Assembly (NCBI RefSeq): GCF_000718555.1 | Contig: NZ_JOAN01000007.1 | Coordinates: forward strand, 62,001 to 126,000 | Direction of reading: 5' to 3' | Source: Micromonospora chokoriensis | Lineage (GTDB): Bacteria; Actinomycetota; Actinomycetes; Mycobacteriales; Micromonosporaceae | DNA length: 64,000 bases | Part shown: one piece after another, positions 26,200 to 34,711 of the stretch | How positions within the stretch are numbered: the first letter of the stretch is position 1 | Layout: each line of letters starts with the position of its first letter | Translations under genes and position numbers: made by a program | The notes under the pieces: generated by a model | The model's input: only the letters and a program-made list of their open reading frames with translations | What the model was told of the DNA's origin: nothing | Database searches by the model: none

Positions 26200-27077
26200 G
26201 CGGATTCGCGCAGAACACGTTCAACGGGTTGGTGAGCGGGGCGTTCTACGCCCTGCTCGCCCTCGGGCTCGCGGTCATCTTCGGCATGCTGCGGGTGGTC
26301 AATTTCGCCCACGGCGCGTTCTACATGCTCGGCGCGTTCGGGGCGTACGTGCTGCTCACCGAGGCGGGCGTGCCGTTCTGGGCAGCCCTGGTGATCATGC
26401 CGGTGGGGTTGGGTCTGCTCGGCATGGCGCTGGAACGCGCGGTGATCCACCGGCTGACCACACTGGACCCGCTCTACAACTTCCTGCTCACCTTCGGGCT
26501 GACGCTGATCCTCCAGGACCTGGTGAAGCTGCGCTACGGCGTGCAGTCCAGCCCGTACGAGACGCCGTCGCTGTTGAGCGGGTCGGTCGACTTCGGGCTC
26601 TTCGACTTCCCGACGTACCGGGTCTTCATCCTCGGCTTCACGGTGCTGCTCTGCGTCGCGGTGTGGTGGGTGCTGACCCGGACCCGGATCGGCATGGTGG
26701 TCCGGGCGTCCACCGAGCGGCCGGACCTGACCCGCGCGTTCGGCATCGACGTCGGGCGGTGGGTGACTCCGGTCTTCGGCTTCGGCATCGGGCTGGCCGG
26801 CCTCGCCGGTGTGTTGGCCGCGCCGATGCGGGCGGTCAACCCGCTGATGGGCGCCGACCTGATCATCGTGGTGTTCGCCGTGGTGGTGATCGGCGGGCTG
26901 GGCTCGATCTTCGGCTCGGTTGCCGCCGGCTTCGGCATCGGGCTGGTGCAGGCGTGGGGCGAGGCGTACCTGTCCAACTTCCCGCTCGTCTCGCAGACCA
27001 TCGTCTTCGTGGTGATGGCCGGCGTGCTGCTCTGGCGCCCGGCCGGCCTGTTCGGTCGTGAGGAGGCCCCCGCATGA
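26196..27077 (+). CDS. livH: Liv-type ABC permease LivH
   Basis: A 293-residue permease with about eight membrane helices. The typical start is NTFNGLVSGAFYALLALGLAVIF, followed by VVNFAHGAFYMLGAFGAY. The conserved cytoplasmic EAA-like loop reads RASTERPDLTRAFGIDVGR. Residues ADLIIVVFAVVVIGGLGS mark the C-terminal half. It overlaps livK and livM by 4 bases each. Confidence 0.92.
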   Translation: MSGFAQNTFNGLVSGAFYALLALGLAVIFGMLRVVNFAHGAFYMLGAFGAYVLLTEAGVPFWAALVIMPVGLGLLGMALERAVIHRLTTLDPLYNFLLTFGLTLILQDLVKLRYGVQSSPYETPSLLSGSVDFGLFDFPTYRVFILGFTVLLCVAVWWVLTRTRIGMVVRASTERPDLTRAFGIDVGRWVTPVFGFGIGLAGLAGVLAAPMRAVNPLMGADLIIVVFAVVVIGGLGSIFGSVAAGFGIGLVQAWGEAYLSNFPLVSQTIVFVVMAGVLLWRPAGLFGREEAPA

Positions 27078-28087
27078 CGAACACCGTGCACACTCCTACC
27101 GACGCGTCCCGCTCGACACCGCCGTCCGGACTGATCGCCGTGGCGCGGGCCCCCGGCTGGGTGCGGTACGCGCTGCTCGCCGTCGGTCTGGCCGTCGCGG
27201 CGTGGCTGCCCAACGGCCTCTACCCGGCGGTCGCGGTGGACATCCTCTGCTGGGCGCTGTTCGCCGTGGCGGTGGACCTGCTGCTCGGCTTCACCGGGCT
27301 GATGTCCTTCGGGCACGCCGCGTTCTGGGGCACGTCGGCGTACGTCACCGGGTTGGTGGCCATCCACGCCGGCCTGCCGTTCCCCCTCGCGGTGCTGGCC
27401 GGGGCCCTGGCCGCGGCGGTGCTGGCCGTGCCGATCGGCTACCTGGCGGTCAAGCGGACCGGCATCTACTTCGCCATGGTGACCCTGGCCTTCGCGCAGC
27501 TGGTCTACTACGTCGCCAACGAGTGGCGCTCGGTGACCCAGGGCGAGAACGGCCTGCAGGGGGTGCCCCGCGACCTGTTCGGCGTCGACCTCACCGACGA
27601 CTACTTCTTCTACTACGCGATCCTGCCGATCGTGCTGCTCGGGCTCGCCGCCGCCTGGCGGATCGTGCACTCACCGTTCGGTCGGGTGCTGGTCGGCATC
27701 CGGGACAACCCGGCCCGAGCGCGGGCGCTGGGCTACCCGGTGCACCGCTACAAACTCACCGCGTTCGTGCTCTCCGGGTTCATCGCCGGCCTTGGCGGCG
27801 GGTTGTTCGCGGTCGGCCACCGCTTCGTCTCGCTGGACGTGCTGCACTGGACCACCTCCGGCAAGGCGGTCATCGTGGTGGTGCTCGGCGGGATCGGCAC
27901 CCTCTGGGGTGGGGTGCTCGGCGCGGCCCTCGTGGTCCGGTTGGAGGACTTGTTGTCGTTCTCCGGGTTCGAGGCGATCGGCCTGGTGACCGGCGGCATC
28001 TTCGTCCTCGTCGTGGTGCTGTTCCGGCGCGGCATCTGGGGCAGCGTCGCCGCGCTGGCCCACCGGCTGGCGACCCGCCGCCGCTGA
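27074..28087 (+). CDS. livM: Liv-type ABC permease LivM
   Basis: A 337-residue second permease subunit, with LGFTGLMSFGHAAFWGTSAY near the N-terminus, IYFAMVTLAFAQLVYYV, and the cytoplasmic loop GRVLVGIRDNPARARALGY that contacts the ATPases. It ends the livGFKHM operon, followed by a hairpin at 28128-28154. Confidence 0.92.
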   Translation: MTNTVHTPTDASRSTPPSGLIAVARAPGWVRYALLAVGLAVAAWLPNGLYPAVAVDILCWALFAVAVDLLLGFTGLMSFGHAAFWGTSAYVTGLVAIHAGLPFPLAVLAGALAAAVLAVPIGYLAVKRTGIYFAMVTLAFAQLVYYVANEWRSVTQGENGLQGVPRDLFGVDLTDDYFFYYAILPIVLLGLAAAWRIVHSPFGRVLVGIRDNPARARALGYPVHRYKLTAFVLSGFIAGLGGGLFAVGHRFVSLDVLHWTTSGKAVIVVVLGGIGTLWGGVLGAALVVRLEDLLSFSGFEAIGLVTGGIFVLVVVLFRRGIWGSVAALAHRLATRRR

Positions 28088-28127
28088 ATCCCGCGACGGC
28101 GCATCCGCGACGCGCCCTTCGAGCGAA

Positions 28128-28154
28128 CCCCGGGTAGAGAACGTCTACCCGGGG
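28128..28154. terminator. Hairpin after livM
   Basis: The arms CCCCGGGTAGA (28128-28138) and TCTACCCGGGG (28144-28154) form a perfect 11-bp stem with a 5-base loop. It lies 40 bases after livM and 9 bases before the next start, so it could end the liv transcript or act in the leader of the next gene. Confidence 0.65.
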
Positions 28155-28163
28155 GTACGTCTG

Positions 28164-28835
28164 GTGCTGACCGATCCGATGCCGGCGGAGGCCGTGGAGA
28201 TCGCGCACAAGCAGGTGTCGCTGGCGGCTGAGGACCTGGACGCCAACGGCGTCGCCTCGTCGCTGTTGGCGGTGGCCGAGGCGTGGGGCGTGCCGGCGCT
28301 CTGGGAGCAGGTCTGCCGTCCGCTGCTGGCCCGGCTGTCGGGGCGTACCGCCGCCGAGGTCGTCATCGAGCACGCCCTCTTCGAGGGTGTCCGGGTCGGG
28401 TTGGACGCGTACCGCCGGGAGCCGGGCCGGTCACTGCCCACCGGCGGGGTGCTGCTGGCCGGGGCCGAGCAGGAGGCGCACAGCCTGGGCCTGCTCGCGC
28501 TCGCCGCCGCGTTGCGCGAGCAGGGCCGTGGCGCTCTGAATCTCGGCCCCGCGCTGCCCTGGCCCGCGCTGACCAGCGCGGTGCGCCGGGCCCGCCCGCA
28601 CACCGTCGTGCTCTGGTCGCAGACGCCGCTCACCGGCCGCGCGTACCGCCTGGTGCGCTTCGCCCGGGACTTCCCGCTCCTGCGGGTGTACGGCGCCGGG
28701 CCGGGCTGGATCGAGCCGCTCGGCGATCCGGCGATCCGTCTCGGCACGCTGTCGGACGCCGTGGCCGCCTGCCGGACCGTCCCGGCCGGGCGTGACGCCC
28801 ACCACATACGATACGGATCGGTACCGTATCGTTAA
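28164..28835 (+). CDS. Cobalamin-binding-domain-like protein lacking a DNA-binding domain
   Basis: A 223-residue protein. An N-terminal helical bundle (EIAHKQVSLAAEDLDANGV ... AAEVVIEHALFEGVRVGL) precedes a Rossmann-like half (GGVLLAGAEQEAHSLGLLAL, GALNLGPALPWPALTSAV, PHTVVLWSQ). This layout resembles the B12-binding sensory part of CarH/LitR-type MerR regulators. The E-x-H of the Rossmann half and an EH in the helical bundle are kept, but the helix-turn-helix is absent and no earlier in-frame start exists. It may be a stand-alone sensor or a decayed regulator. The start is GTG 28164. Its last codons overlap the operator for the drug exporter. Confidence 0.6.
   Translation: MLTDPMPAEAVEIAHKQVSLAAEDLDANGVASSLLAVAEAWGVPALWEQVCRPLLARLSGRTAAEVVIEHALFEGVRVGLDAYRREPGRSLPTGGVLLAGAEQEAHSLGLLALAAALREQGRGALNLGPALPWPALTSAVRRARPHTVVLWSQTPLTGRAYRLVRFARDFPLLRVYGAGPGWIEPLGDPAIRLGTLSDAVAACRTVPAGRDAHHIRYGSVPYR
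28808..28832. promoter_or_regulatory. Operator for the DHA2 exporter (plus half-site at 28872-28882)
   Basis: The arms ACGATACGG and CCGTATCGT form a perfect 9-bp inverted repeat around 7 bases. A further CCGTATCGTAT half-site lies at 28872-28882, closer to the exporter start. The neighbouring TetR protein (30501-31109) is the obvious binder. Confidence 0.65.
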
Positions 28836-28920
28836 TGCGCGTCGTAGGCTGACTCGCGTTACGAGTCTGACCCGTATCGTATTGCGTCGCGGGTGACAAG
28901 CGTGGGGGGAATAGCCAGGC

Positions 28921-30489
28921 ATGGAGCTGCACAACAACACCGGACACCCGAGGCGGTGGGCGATCCTGGGGGTGCTGGTGATCAGCCTCCTCGTGGTCGT
29001 CCTCGACAACACGATCCTCAACGTCGCCCTGCGTACGCTGGCCGACCCGGTGCACGGCCTCGGCGCCAGCCAGGGCGAGCTGGAGTGGTCCATCAACTCC
29101 TACACGCTCGTCTTCGCCGGGCTGCTGTTCACCTTCGGGGTGCTCGGCGACCGCGCCGGCCGCAAGCGCTTCCTGATGATCGGTCTGGCGCTGTTCGGTC
29201 TGGCGTCGTTGCTCTCCGCGTACGCGCAGAGCCCCGGCCAGCTCATCGCGGCCCGCGCCCTGATGGGGGTCGGCGGCGCGGCCATCATGCCGGTGACGCT
29301 GTCGATCATCTCCAACGTCTTCGACCCGCGCGAGCGTGGTCGGGCCATCGGTGTCTGGGCCGGCGCGGTCGGTCTCGCCGTGGCGATCGGCCCGATCCTC
29401 GGCGGCGCGCTGCTGGAGCACTTCTGGTGGGGCTCGGTCTTCCTGATCAACGTGCCGGTGGTAGTCGCCGGCGTGGTCCTGGTCGCGCTGCTGGTCCCCG
29501 AGTCGCGTGACCCCCGGCCTGGTCGCGTCGACGTGCTCGGTGTCCTGCTCTCCGTGGTCGGCCTGGTCGCCCTCTCGTACGGCATCATCGACGGCGGCGA
29601 GCACGGCTTCGACCGCCCGCTGGCCTGGGGCTCGATCCTGGTCGGGCTCGCGGTGCTGGCCTGGTTCGTGCAGCACGAGCGGAGCAGCGACCACCCGTCG
29701 CTGGACGTCCGACTGTTCAAGGTGCCCCGGTTCGCCGCGCCGGTCGCCATCGTCGGCCTGGTGTTCTTCGCCGCGATGGGCTCGATGTTCTTCGGCTCGT
29801 TCTATCTGCAACTCGTGCGCGACTACAGCCCGTTGCAGACCGGCCTGCTCTTCCTGCCCTTCGCCGGCGCTCAGCTGATCTTCGCGCCGCGCAGCGCCGC
29901 GATGGTCCGCCGCTACGGCGGTAAGGCCGTCGCCACCGTCGGGTTGGCGCTGACCGTGGTGTCACTCGGTGCCTTCGTCTTCATCGGCGCGTCCACCCCG
30001 ATCTGGATCGTGCTGCTCGTCTTCCTGATCCAGGGCGCCGGGATGGCCAACATCATGCCGCCGGCCACCGAGTCGATCATGTCGGCGCTGCCCCGGGAGA
30101 AGGCCGGTGTCGGCTCCGCGGTCAGCAACACCATCCGGCAGGTGGCCGGCGCGCTCGGCGTGGCCGTCCTCGGCTCGGTGCTCTCCGCCGTCTACCGCAG
30201 CGACATCGGTGACGCGCTGACCGGTCTGCCCACGCAGGCCCACGACGCGGCCAACGAGTCGATCTCCGGGGCGTACGCGGTGGCGGGCCAGCTCGGCCCG
30301 GCGGCGCCGGCGCTGATCTCGGCGGCCAACGACGCCTTCGTCACCGCCATGCACTGGGCGGCTGGGCTCTCCGCGGTGATCGCCGCGCTCGGGATCATCG
30401 TGGTGCTGCGCTGGATGCCGGGCAAGGAGGACACCAGCGTCGCCCCGGCGGCGCCGGTCGCCGAGCCCGAACTCGCCGGCACGGCATAG
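28921..30489 (+). CDS. MFS drug exporter, DHA2 (EmrB/QacA) family
   Basis: A 522-residue, 14-helix proton antiporter. It shows the DHA2 motif VVVLDNTILNVAL in helix 1, motif A GVLGDRAGRKRFLMIG and motif C GLAVAIGPILGGALLEHFWW at helix 5. It probably expels a hydrophobic or cationic compound. ATG 28921 lies 88 bases after the operator palindrome. The tetR gene follows on the same strand 11 bases after the stop, so exporter and repressor form one operon that the repressor can shut off. Confidence 0.92.
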   Translation: MELHNNTGHPRRWAILGVLVISLLVVVLDNTILNVALRTLADPVHGLGASQGELEWSINSYTLVFAGLLFTFGVLGDRAGRKRFLMIGLALFGLASLLSAYAQSPGQLIAARALMGVGGAAIMPVTLSIISNVFDPRERGRAIGVWAGAVGLAVAIGPILGGALLEHFWWGSVFLINVPVVVAGVVLVALLVPESRDPRPGRVDVLGVLLSVVGLVALSYGIIDGGEHGFDRPLAWGSILVGLAVLAWFVQHERSSDHPSLDVRLFKVPRFAAPVAIVGLVFFAAMGSMFFGSFYLQLVRDYSPLQTGLLFLPFAGAQLIFAPRSAAMVRRYGGKAVATVGLALTVVSLGAFVFIGASTPIWIVLLVFLIQGAGMANIMPPATESIMSALPREKAGVGSAVSNTIRQVAGALGVAVLGSVLSAVYRSDIGDALTGLPTQAHDAANESISGAYAVAGQLGPAAPALISAANDAFVTAMHWAAGLSAVIAALGIIVVLRWMPGKEDTSVAPAAPVAEPELAGTA

Positions 30490-30500
30490 GTTCGGCGAGA

Positions 30501-31109
30501 ATGGCGGACATGACGTCCACTGCCGATGCTCCGCGGTCGCCCGGGCGACCGCGGAGCATCCGCGCCGACGAGGCGATCATCGAGGCCACCCTCGACCTGC
30601 TCGCCGAGGGCAGCACCATCGAGGCGCTGTCGATCGAGGCGATCGCCGCCCGCGCCGGGGTCGGCAAGGCCACCATCTACCGCCGCTGGGCCGGCAAGGA
30701 CGCGTTGCTGCTGGACGCGTTGCGGCGACTCAAAGGCGTCATGGCGCAGCCGGCGGGCCACTCCGTCCGCGACGACCTGGTGCTGCTGGTCGGCGCGATC
30801 GGCAAGAACGTCGACCCACGGGCAGCCAAGATCATGCCCTGCCTGGCCCCCGCTGTGAACCGCAGCGCGGACCAGTTCCAGCTCTACCAGAACATCATCT
30901 CGCCCCGGCGTCAGCTGATGCGCGAGGTGCTGCGACGCGGCATCGACGAGGGGGTGCTCCGCGCCGACATCGACGTCGAGGTGACGATGGCGCTGCTCAC
31001 CGGGCCGATGCTGATCCAGCGGGTGCTGCAGTGGAATCCGGACCTGGACGAGCAGTCCCTGCCCGAGCGGGTGGTCGACGCCGTGCTGGTGGGCATCCAG
31101 GCCCGCTGA
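30501..31109 (+). CDS. TetR-family repressor of the exporter operon
   Basis: A 202-residue regulator with the helix-turn-helix SIEAIAARAGVGKATIYRRWAGKDALLLDAL (about residues 44-74). A ligand domain follows, with a TetR_C-like end (MALLTGPMLIQRVLQWNPDLD). It is co-transcribed with the DHA2 exporter and very likely binds the 28808-28832 palindrome. ATG 30501 is taken; ATG 30510 is possible. Confidence 0.92.
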   Translation: MADMTSTADAPRSPGRPRSIRADEAIIEATLDLLAEGSTIEALSIEAIAARAGVGKATIYRRWAGKDALLLDALRRLKGVMAQPAGHSVRDDLVLLVGAIGKNVDPRAAKIMPCLAPAVNRSADQFQLYQNIISPRRQLMREVLRRGIDEGVLRADIDVEVTMALLTGPMLIQRVLQWNPDLDEQSLPERVVDAVLVGIQAR

Positions 31110-31157
31110 CGCCGCACGCCCGGCCAGCGGCTCGCTGGGCCCGCAGGCGGGCGTCGG

Positions 31158-33077
31158 TCAGCGGGCCGGTGCGCGCAGCCGGTGCAGACGCAGCGCGAGC
31201 TGCACCTCCAGCGCCCGCTCGGGTCGCTGCCAGTCGACGCCGAGCAGCTGCCCGACCCGCTCCAACCGCTGGGTCACCGTGTTGACGTGCACGTGCAGCT
31301 GCTCGGCGGCCCGGGCCAGGCTGCCACCCACCCCGAAGTACGCCTCCAGGGTCTTTACCAGCGCCGTGCCGCGCCGGGCGTCGTAGTCGAGCACCGGCCC
31401 GACGGTGGCGGTGAGGAACTCGGTCACGTCCTTCTCACCCCGGTCGCCGACCGTGCCCAGCAACAGCCCGACGAAGCCCAGCTCCATCGTGCTCGCGCCC
31501 TGCCCCGCCCGGCCCAGCGCGCCCAGCGCCGTCAGGCACCGGTCCGCCTCCTGGAACGTCCCGGCCAGCGCCGACGGCGTGTTCGACGGGCCACTCGCCC
31601 CGGCGGTCACCGGTCGCCCGGTCACCCGGGACAGGTCCCGGGCCACCGCGCGGGCACTGCCGCCCGCGTCCAGCCCCGGCAGCATGAGCACCACCCGGCC
31701 ATCGCGCGCCGCGGCCAACCCGCCGCGCGCCGAGGCGTACGTGGTGGCCCAGGAGAGCACCCGCTGCCGGGCCGAGCCGGTCGAGGCGATCGCGTCGTCG
31801 CCCACCGCCACCAGCACGTGCGGCGCGTCCAGATCCACGCCGAGCCGGCGGGCCCGGCTGCGCAGCGCGTCGGTGTCGCGCAGCGGGCGGGCGATCAGGT
31901 CGTCCAGCAACTCGCCACGGACCCGCCCCTCCGCCTCCGCGACCGTTCGGCGGAACAGCAGCAGCAGCGCGGTCACCAACGCGGCTCGTTCCAGGATCCG
32001 CTGATCGGCGTCGACCAACTCGTCGTCTGGGCGCAGCACCAGCGCGCCCAGGTTCTCCGTGCCTGCCACCACGGCCGCGTACCAGAGTGGACCTCGGCGT
32101 ACGCTGCGCCCCTCGGTCCGCGACGCGGCCACCGCCTCGACGATGTCCGCCCGGTCCGGTTCCTCGATCTCACCCACCCGAGCCAGCAGCCGGCCCTCGG
32201 CGTCCAACGCCAACAGCGCGCCGCCCAGCACCTCGGTCACCGCCGCCGCCACGTCCTCCACACCGCCACCGCGCAGCACCAGGGCGGTCATCCGGTCGTG
32301 GGCCGCCGCGGCCCGCTCCACCGAGCTGCTGTGCGCCCGGATGGTGGTGTTCGCCGCCGACAGCTCGGCCAACGCCGAACGGGTCTCGGTCAGCAGCCGG
32401 GCGGTGTCGATCGCCACCGCGGCGTGCGCGGCCAGCGACACCAGCAACGCCACCTCCTCCCGGAGGAACGGCCGGGCCGAACGGTTGGCCGAGTAGAGCA
32501 CCCCGATCGAGGTGGAACCGAGCCGCAGCGGGACCCCGAGGATCGCCACCAGCCCCTCCTCCCCGACCCCGGCGTCGATCTCACCGGTGTGATGGAAGCG
32601 CGCGTCCTCGCCATAGTTGGCGGTGACGTACGGGGCGCCGGACTGCGCCACCAGGCCACCGAGACCGGCGCCCATCGGCAGGCGCAGCCGCTGGAAACGA
32701 GCCGAGACCGAGCCGTCGGTCACTCGCATGTAGGTGTCGCCACGCTCGTCGTCGTTGAGCGTCATGTAGGCCACGTCCGCGCCGAGCAGGTGGCGGGCCC
32801 GGTGCACGATCGCCCGCAACACGTCGTCCAGGTCGCGCAGCCCGGCCAGGTCGCTGACCGTGTCGTACAGGCCGGACAGCTCGCTCTCGCGGCGACGCCG
32901 ACGCTCCAGCAGTGCGCGGACCCGCAACGCCACCGACCTGGCCTGCTCCAGCTCGGCCAGCCGGTCCGGCGGCAGCCCGGCAGCCCGCGCGGCCACCAGC
33001 GGTCCCTCGAACTCGACCGCCGCGGCCTCACGGGCGAGCAGCTCCAGGAACTCCACCGGCGATGACATGGTCGACAT
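31158..33077 (-). CDS. PucR-family regulator with GAF domain
   Basis: A 639-residue regulator. The N-terminal part is helical. A GAF domain (about residues 95-260) shows DLDDVLRAIVHRARHLLGAD and VGEEGLVAILGVPLRLG. A coiled segment, a CdaR-like central domain (DAPHVLVAVGDDAIAS) and a C-terminal PucR helix-turn-helix (SLARAAEQLHVHVNTVTQRL) follow. ATG 33077 has GGGGCTGAG upstream; the longer frame to 34031 only shadows the dehydrogenase gene. It lies 14 bases downstream of the hydroxybutyrate dehydrogenase gene on the same strand, so it may sense a metabolite of that pathway. Confidence 0.88.
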   Translation of the reverse strand: MSTMSSPVEFLELLAREAAAVEFEGPLVAARAAGLPPDRLAELEQARSVALRVRALLERRRRRESELSGLYDTVSDLAGLRDLDDVLRAIVHRARHLLGADVAYMTLNDDERGDTYMRVTDGSVSARFQRLRLPMGAGLGGLVAQSGAPYVTANYGEDARFHHTGEIDAGVGEEGLVAILGVPLRLGSTSIGVLYSANRSARPFLREEVALLVSLAAHAAVAIDTARLLTETRSALAELSAANTTIRAHSSSVERAAAAHDRMTALVLRGGGVEDVAAAVTEVLGGALLALDAEGRLLARVGEIEEPDRADIVEAVAASRTEGRSVRRGPLWYAAVVAGTENLGALVLRPDDELVDADQRILERAALVTALLLLFRRTVAEAEGRVRGELLDDLIARPLRDTDALRSRARRLGVDLDAPHVLVAVGDDAIASTGSARQRVLSWATTYASARGGLAAARDGRVVLMLPGLDAGGSARAVARDLSRVTGRPVTAGASGPSNTPSALAGTFQEADRCLTALGALGRAGQGASTMELGFVGLLLGTVGDRGEKDVTEFLTATVGPVLDYDARRGTALVKTLEAYFGVGGSLARAAEQLHVHVNTVTQRLERVGQLLGVDWQRPERALEVQLALRLHRLRAPAR

Positions 33078-33091
33078 TGTGCTCAGCCCCA

Positions 33092-33874
33092 CTAGTTGGC
33101 CGTCCAGCCCCCGTCGAGGGCGATCGAGGCGCCGGTGATGAACGCCGCCGGCGGCGAGCAGAGGTACGCGAGCAACTCGGCGACCTCCTCCGGCTCGATC
33201 AGCCGCTTGATCGCGGCCCGGGCCAGCATGATCTTCTCGATCACCTCGGCCTCGTCGATCCCGTGGCTCGCCGCCTGGTCGGCGATCTGGCTCTCCACCA
33301 GGGTGGTGCGCACGTACGCCGGGTTGATGCAGTTGGCGGTCACCCCGTGCGCGGCGCCCTCCAGCGCGACCACCTTCGACAGCCCTTCCAGAGCGTGCTT
33401 GGCCGAGACGTAGGCCGCCTTGTACGGCGAGGCGCGCAACCCGTGCACCGAGGAGATGTTGATGATCCGCCCCCAGCCCCGGGCGTACATCTGCGGCAAC
33501 GCCCGGCGGATCAGCAGGAACGGCGCCTCCACCATCACCCGCTGGATGTACTCGAAGCGCTCCACGGGGAAGTCCTGCAATGGCGCGACGTGCTGGAGCC
33601 CCGCGTTGTTCACCACGATGTCCACGTCCAGGTCGAGCGAGTCCACCGCCGCGGCGTCGGACAGGTCGACGCCCTCGGCCCGACCGCCGACCTCGGCGGC
33701 CACCGCCTTGGCCGCCTCCAGGTTGCGGTCCACCACAAGCACCTTGGCGCCGGCCGCGCCAAGCCGCAGGGCGCACGCCCGCCCGATGCCGCTGCCGCCA
33801 CCACTGACCAGGGCGGTCCGACCGGAGAGGTCGACCTGTACGACGTGGGGGACCACCACGGGTTCTGCCGTCAT
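33092..33874 (-). CDS. 3-hydroxybutyrate dehydrogenase-like short-chain dehydrogenase
   Basis: A 260-residue classical SDR. It has the cofactor site ALVSGGGSGIGRACALRL, NNAG at VVNNAGLQHVAPLQDFP, the catalytic serine in INISSVHGLRASPYKAAY and Tyr/Lys in YVSAK. The LQHVAP and VHGLxASPYKxAYV stretches are typical of D-3-hydroxybutyrate dehydrogenases, which interconvert hydroxybutyrate and acetoacetate with NAD. ATG 33874 is used. The gene is followed by a PucR/GAF regulator in the same direction and diverges from ruvC. Confidence 0.87.
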   Translation of the reverse strand: MTAEPVVVPHVVQVDLSGRTALVSGGGSGIGRACALRLGAAGAKVLVVDRNLEAAKAVAAEVGGRAEGVDLSDAAAVDSLDLDVDIVVNNAGLQHVAPLQDFPVERFEYIQRVMVEAPFLLIRRALPQMYARGWGRIINISSVHGLRASPYKAAYVSAKHALEGLSKVVALEGAAHGVTANCINPAYVRTTLVESQIADQAASHGIDEAEVIEKIMLARAAIKRLIEPEEVAELLAYLCSPPAAFITGASIALDGGWTAN

Positions 33875-34183
33875 GGCGCAAGAAGTTACGAGCTGTGTGC
33901 TCCCCGGCACATGGGTCAGCGACACATACTCCGTACCCAAGCTGTGTGGCCCCACCCGCCAAGATCGCGCTACATCCAGGATGTAGTGGTATCGGTGCGT
34001 CGGTAAGGCCACTAGAACCTGGATCGAGCACGATCTTGGCCCGGGCTGGCCTCCCGCGCGGGGCGGCGCGGCCTTGCGCGGGGGCGGCGCGGGCGCGGGC
34101 GGGCGTGTCCCGTGGGGCTGGTGGGAAGGGCGCCGGTTAGGGTGTCGAACACACGTACTGCTAACGGCTGGGGAGGGGGCGGC
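33875..34183. other. Divergent intergenic region, dehydrogenase / ruvC
   Basis: This 309-base spacer contains no credible gene. Its centre is the 83-bp palindromic element at 33958-34040. The right part (34050-34140) is extremely G-rich. The promoters of both flanking genes must lie here, but no clear -35/-10 pair is visible. GGGGAGGGGG at 34170-34179 is the ribosome site of ruvC. Confidence 0.6.
33958..34040. repeat. Intergenic GATC-bearing palindrome, copy 2
   Basis: The arms 33958-33980 (GCCAAGATCGCGC...) and 34018-34040 (...GCACGATCTTGGC) pair at 20 of 23 positions. A second, inner repeat TAGTGG/CCACTA continues the symmetry. The size and GATC-containing ends resemble the elements at 4135, 48895 and 54125, but the core differs. 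Confidence 0.65.
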
Positions 34184-34711
34184 GTGCGCGTGCTCGGTGT
34201 GGATCCGGGGCTGACCCGGTGTGGGGTGGGCGTGGTCGAGGGTGTGCCCGGCCGACCCTGCACGTTGGTCGCCTACTACGTGGTCTACACCGACCCGGCC
34301 GACGACCTGGCGCTGCGCCTGTTGCACCTGGACCGGTCGCTGAACGAGCTGGTGGCCAAGCACGAACCGGAGAGCGTCGCCGTCGAGCGGGTCTTCAGCC
34401 AGCACAACGTACGCACGGTGATGGGCACCGCGCAGGCCAGCGGCATCGCCGTGCTGGCCGGGGCGCGGGCCGGGTTGCCGGTGCAGACGTACACCCCGAG
34501 CGAGGTGAAGGCGGCCGTGACCGGGTCCGGTCAGGCCGACAAGGCGCAGATGACGGCGATGGTGACCCGGCTGTTGCGGTTGGCCGAGCCACCGAAGCCG
34601 GCCGACGCCGCCGACGCGCTGGCCCTGGCCATCTGCCACGTGTGGCGCGGCGGGACCCGCTCGAAGCTGGCCGCCGCAGCCGACCGGGCACGACGAGGAG
34701 GAGCGCGATGA
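34184..34711 (+). CDS. ruvC: Crossover junction endodeoxyribonuclease RuvC
   Basis: A 175-residue Holliday-junction resolvase. The catalytic acidic residues are visible: Asp in VLGVDPGLT, Glu in [17 protein letters not shown] and the paired Asp in [14 protein letters not shown] 34184 follows GGGGAGGGGG and gives the canonical MRVLGVDPG start. The stop overlaps ruvA (ATGA). It is the first gene of ruvCAB. The usual upstream yebC/pdx genes are absent here. Confidence 0.96.
   Translation: MRVLGVDPGLTRCGVGVVEGVPGRPCTLVAYYVVYTDPADDLALRLLHLDRSLNELVAKHEPESVAVERVFSQHNVRTVMGTAQASGIAVLAGARAGLPVQTYTPSEVKAAVTGSGQADKAQMTAMVTRLLRLAEPPKPADAADALALAICHVWRGGTRSKLAAAADRARRGGAR

Noticed and set aside
31158..34031. 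A 957-residue fusion of the PucR regulator with upstream sequence
   Set aside because: The upstream part is only a frame-shifted shadow of the hydroxybutyrate dehydrogenase gene; ATG 33077 gives a normal PucR/GAF protein.
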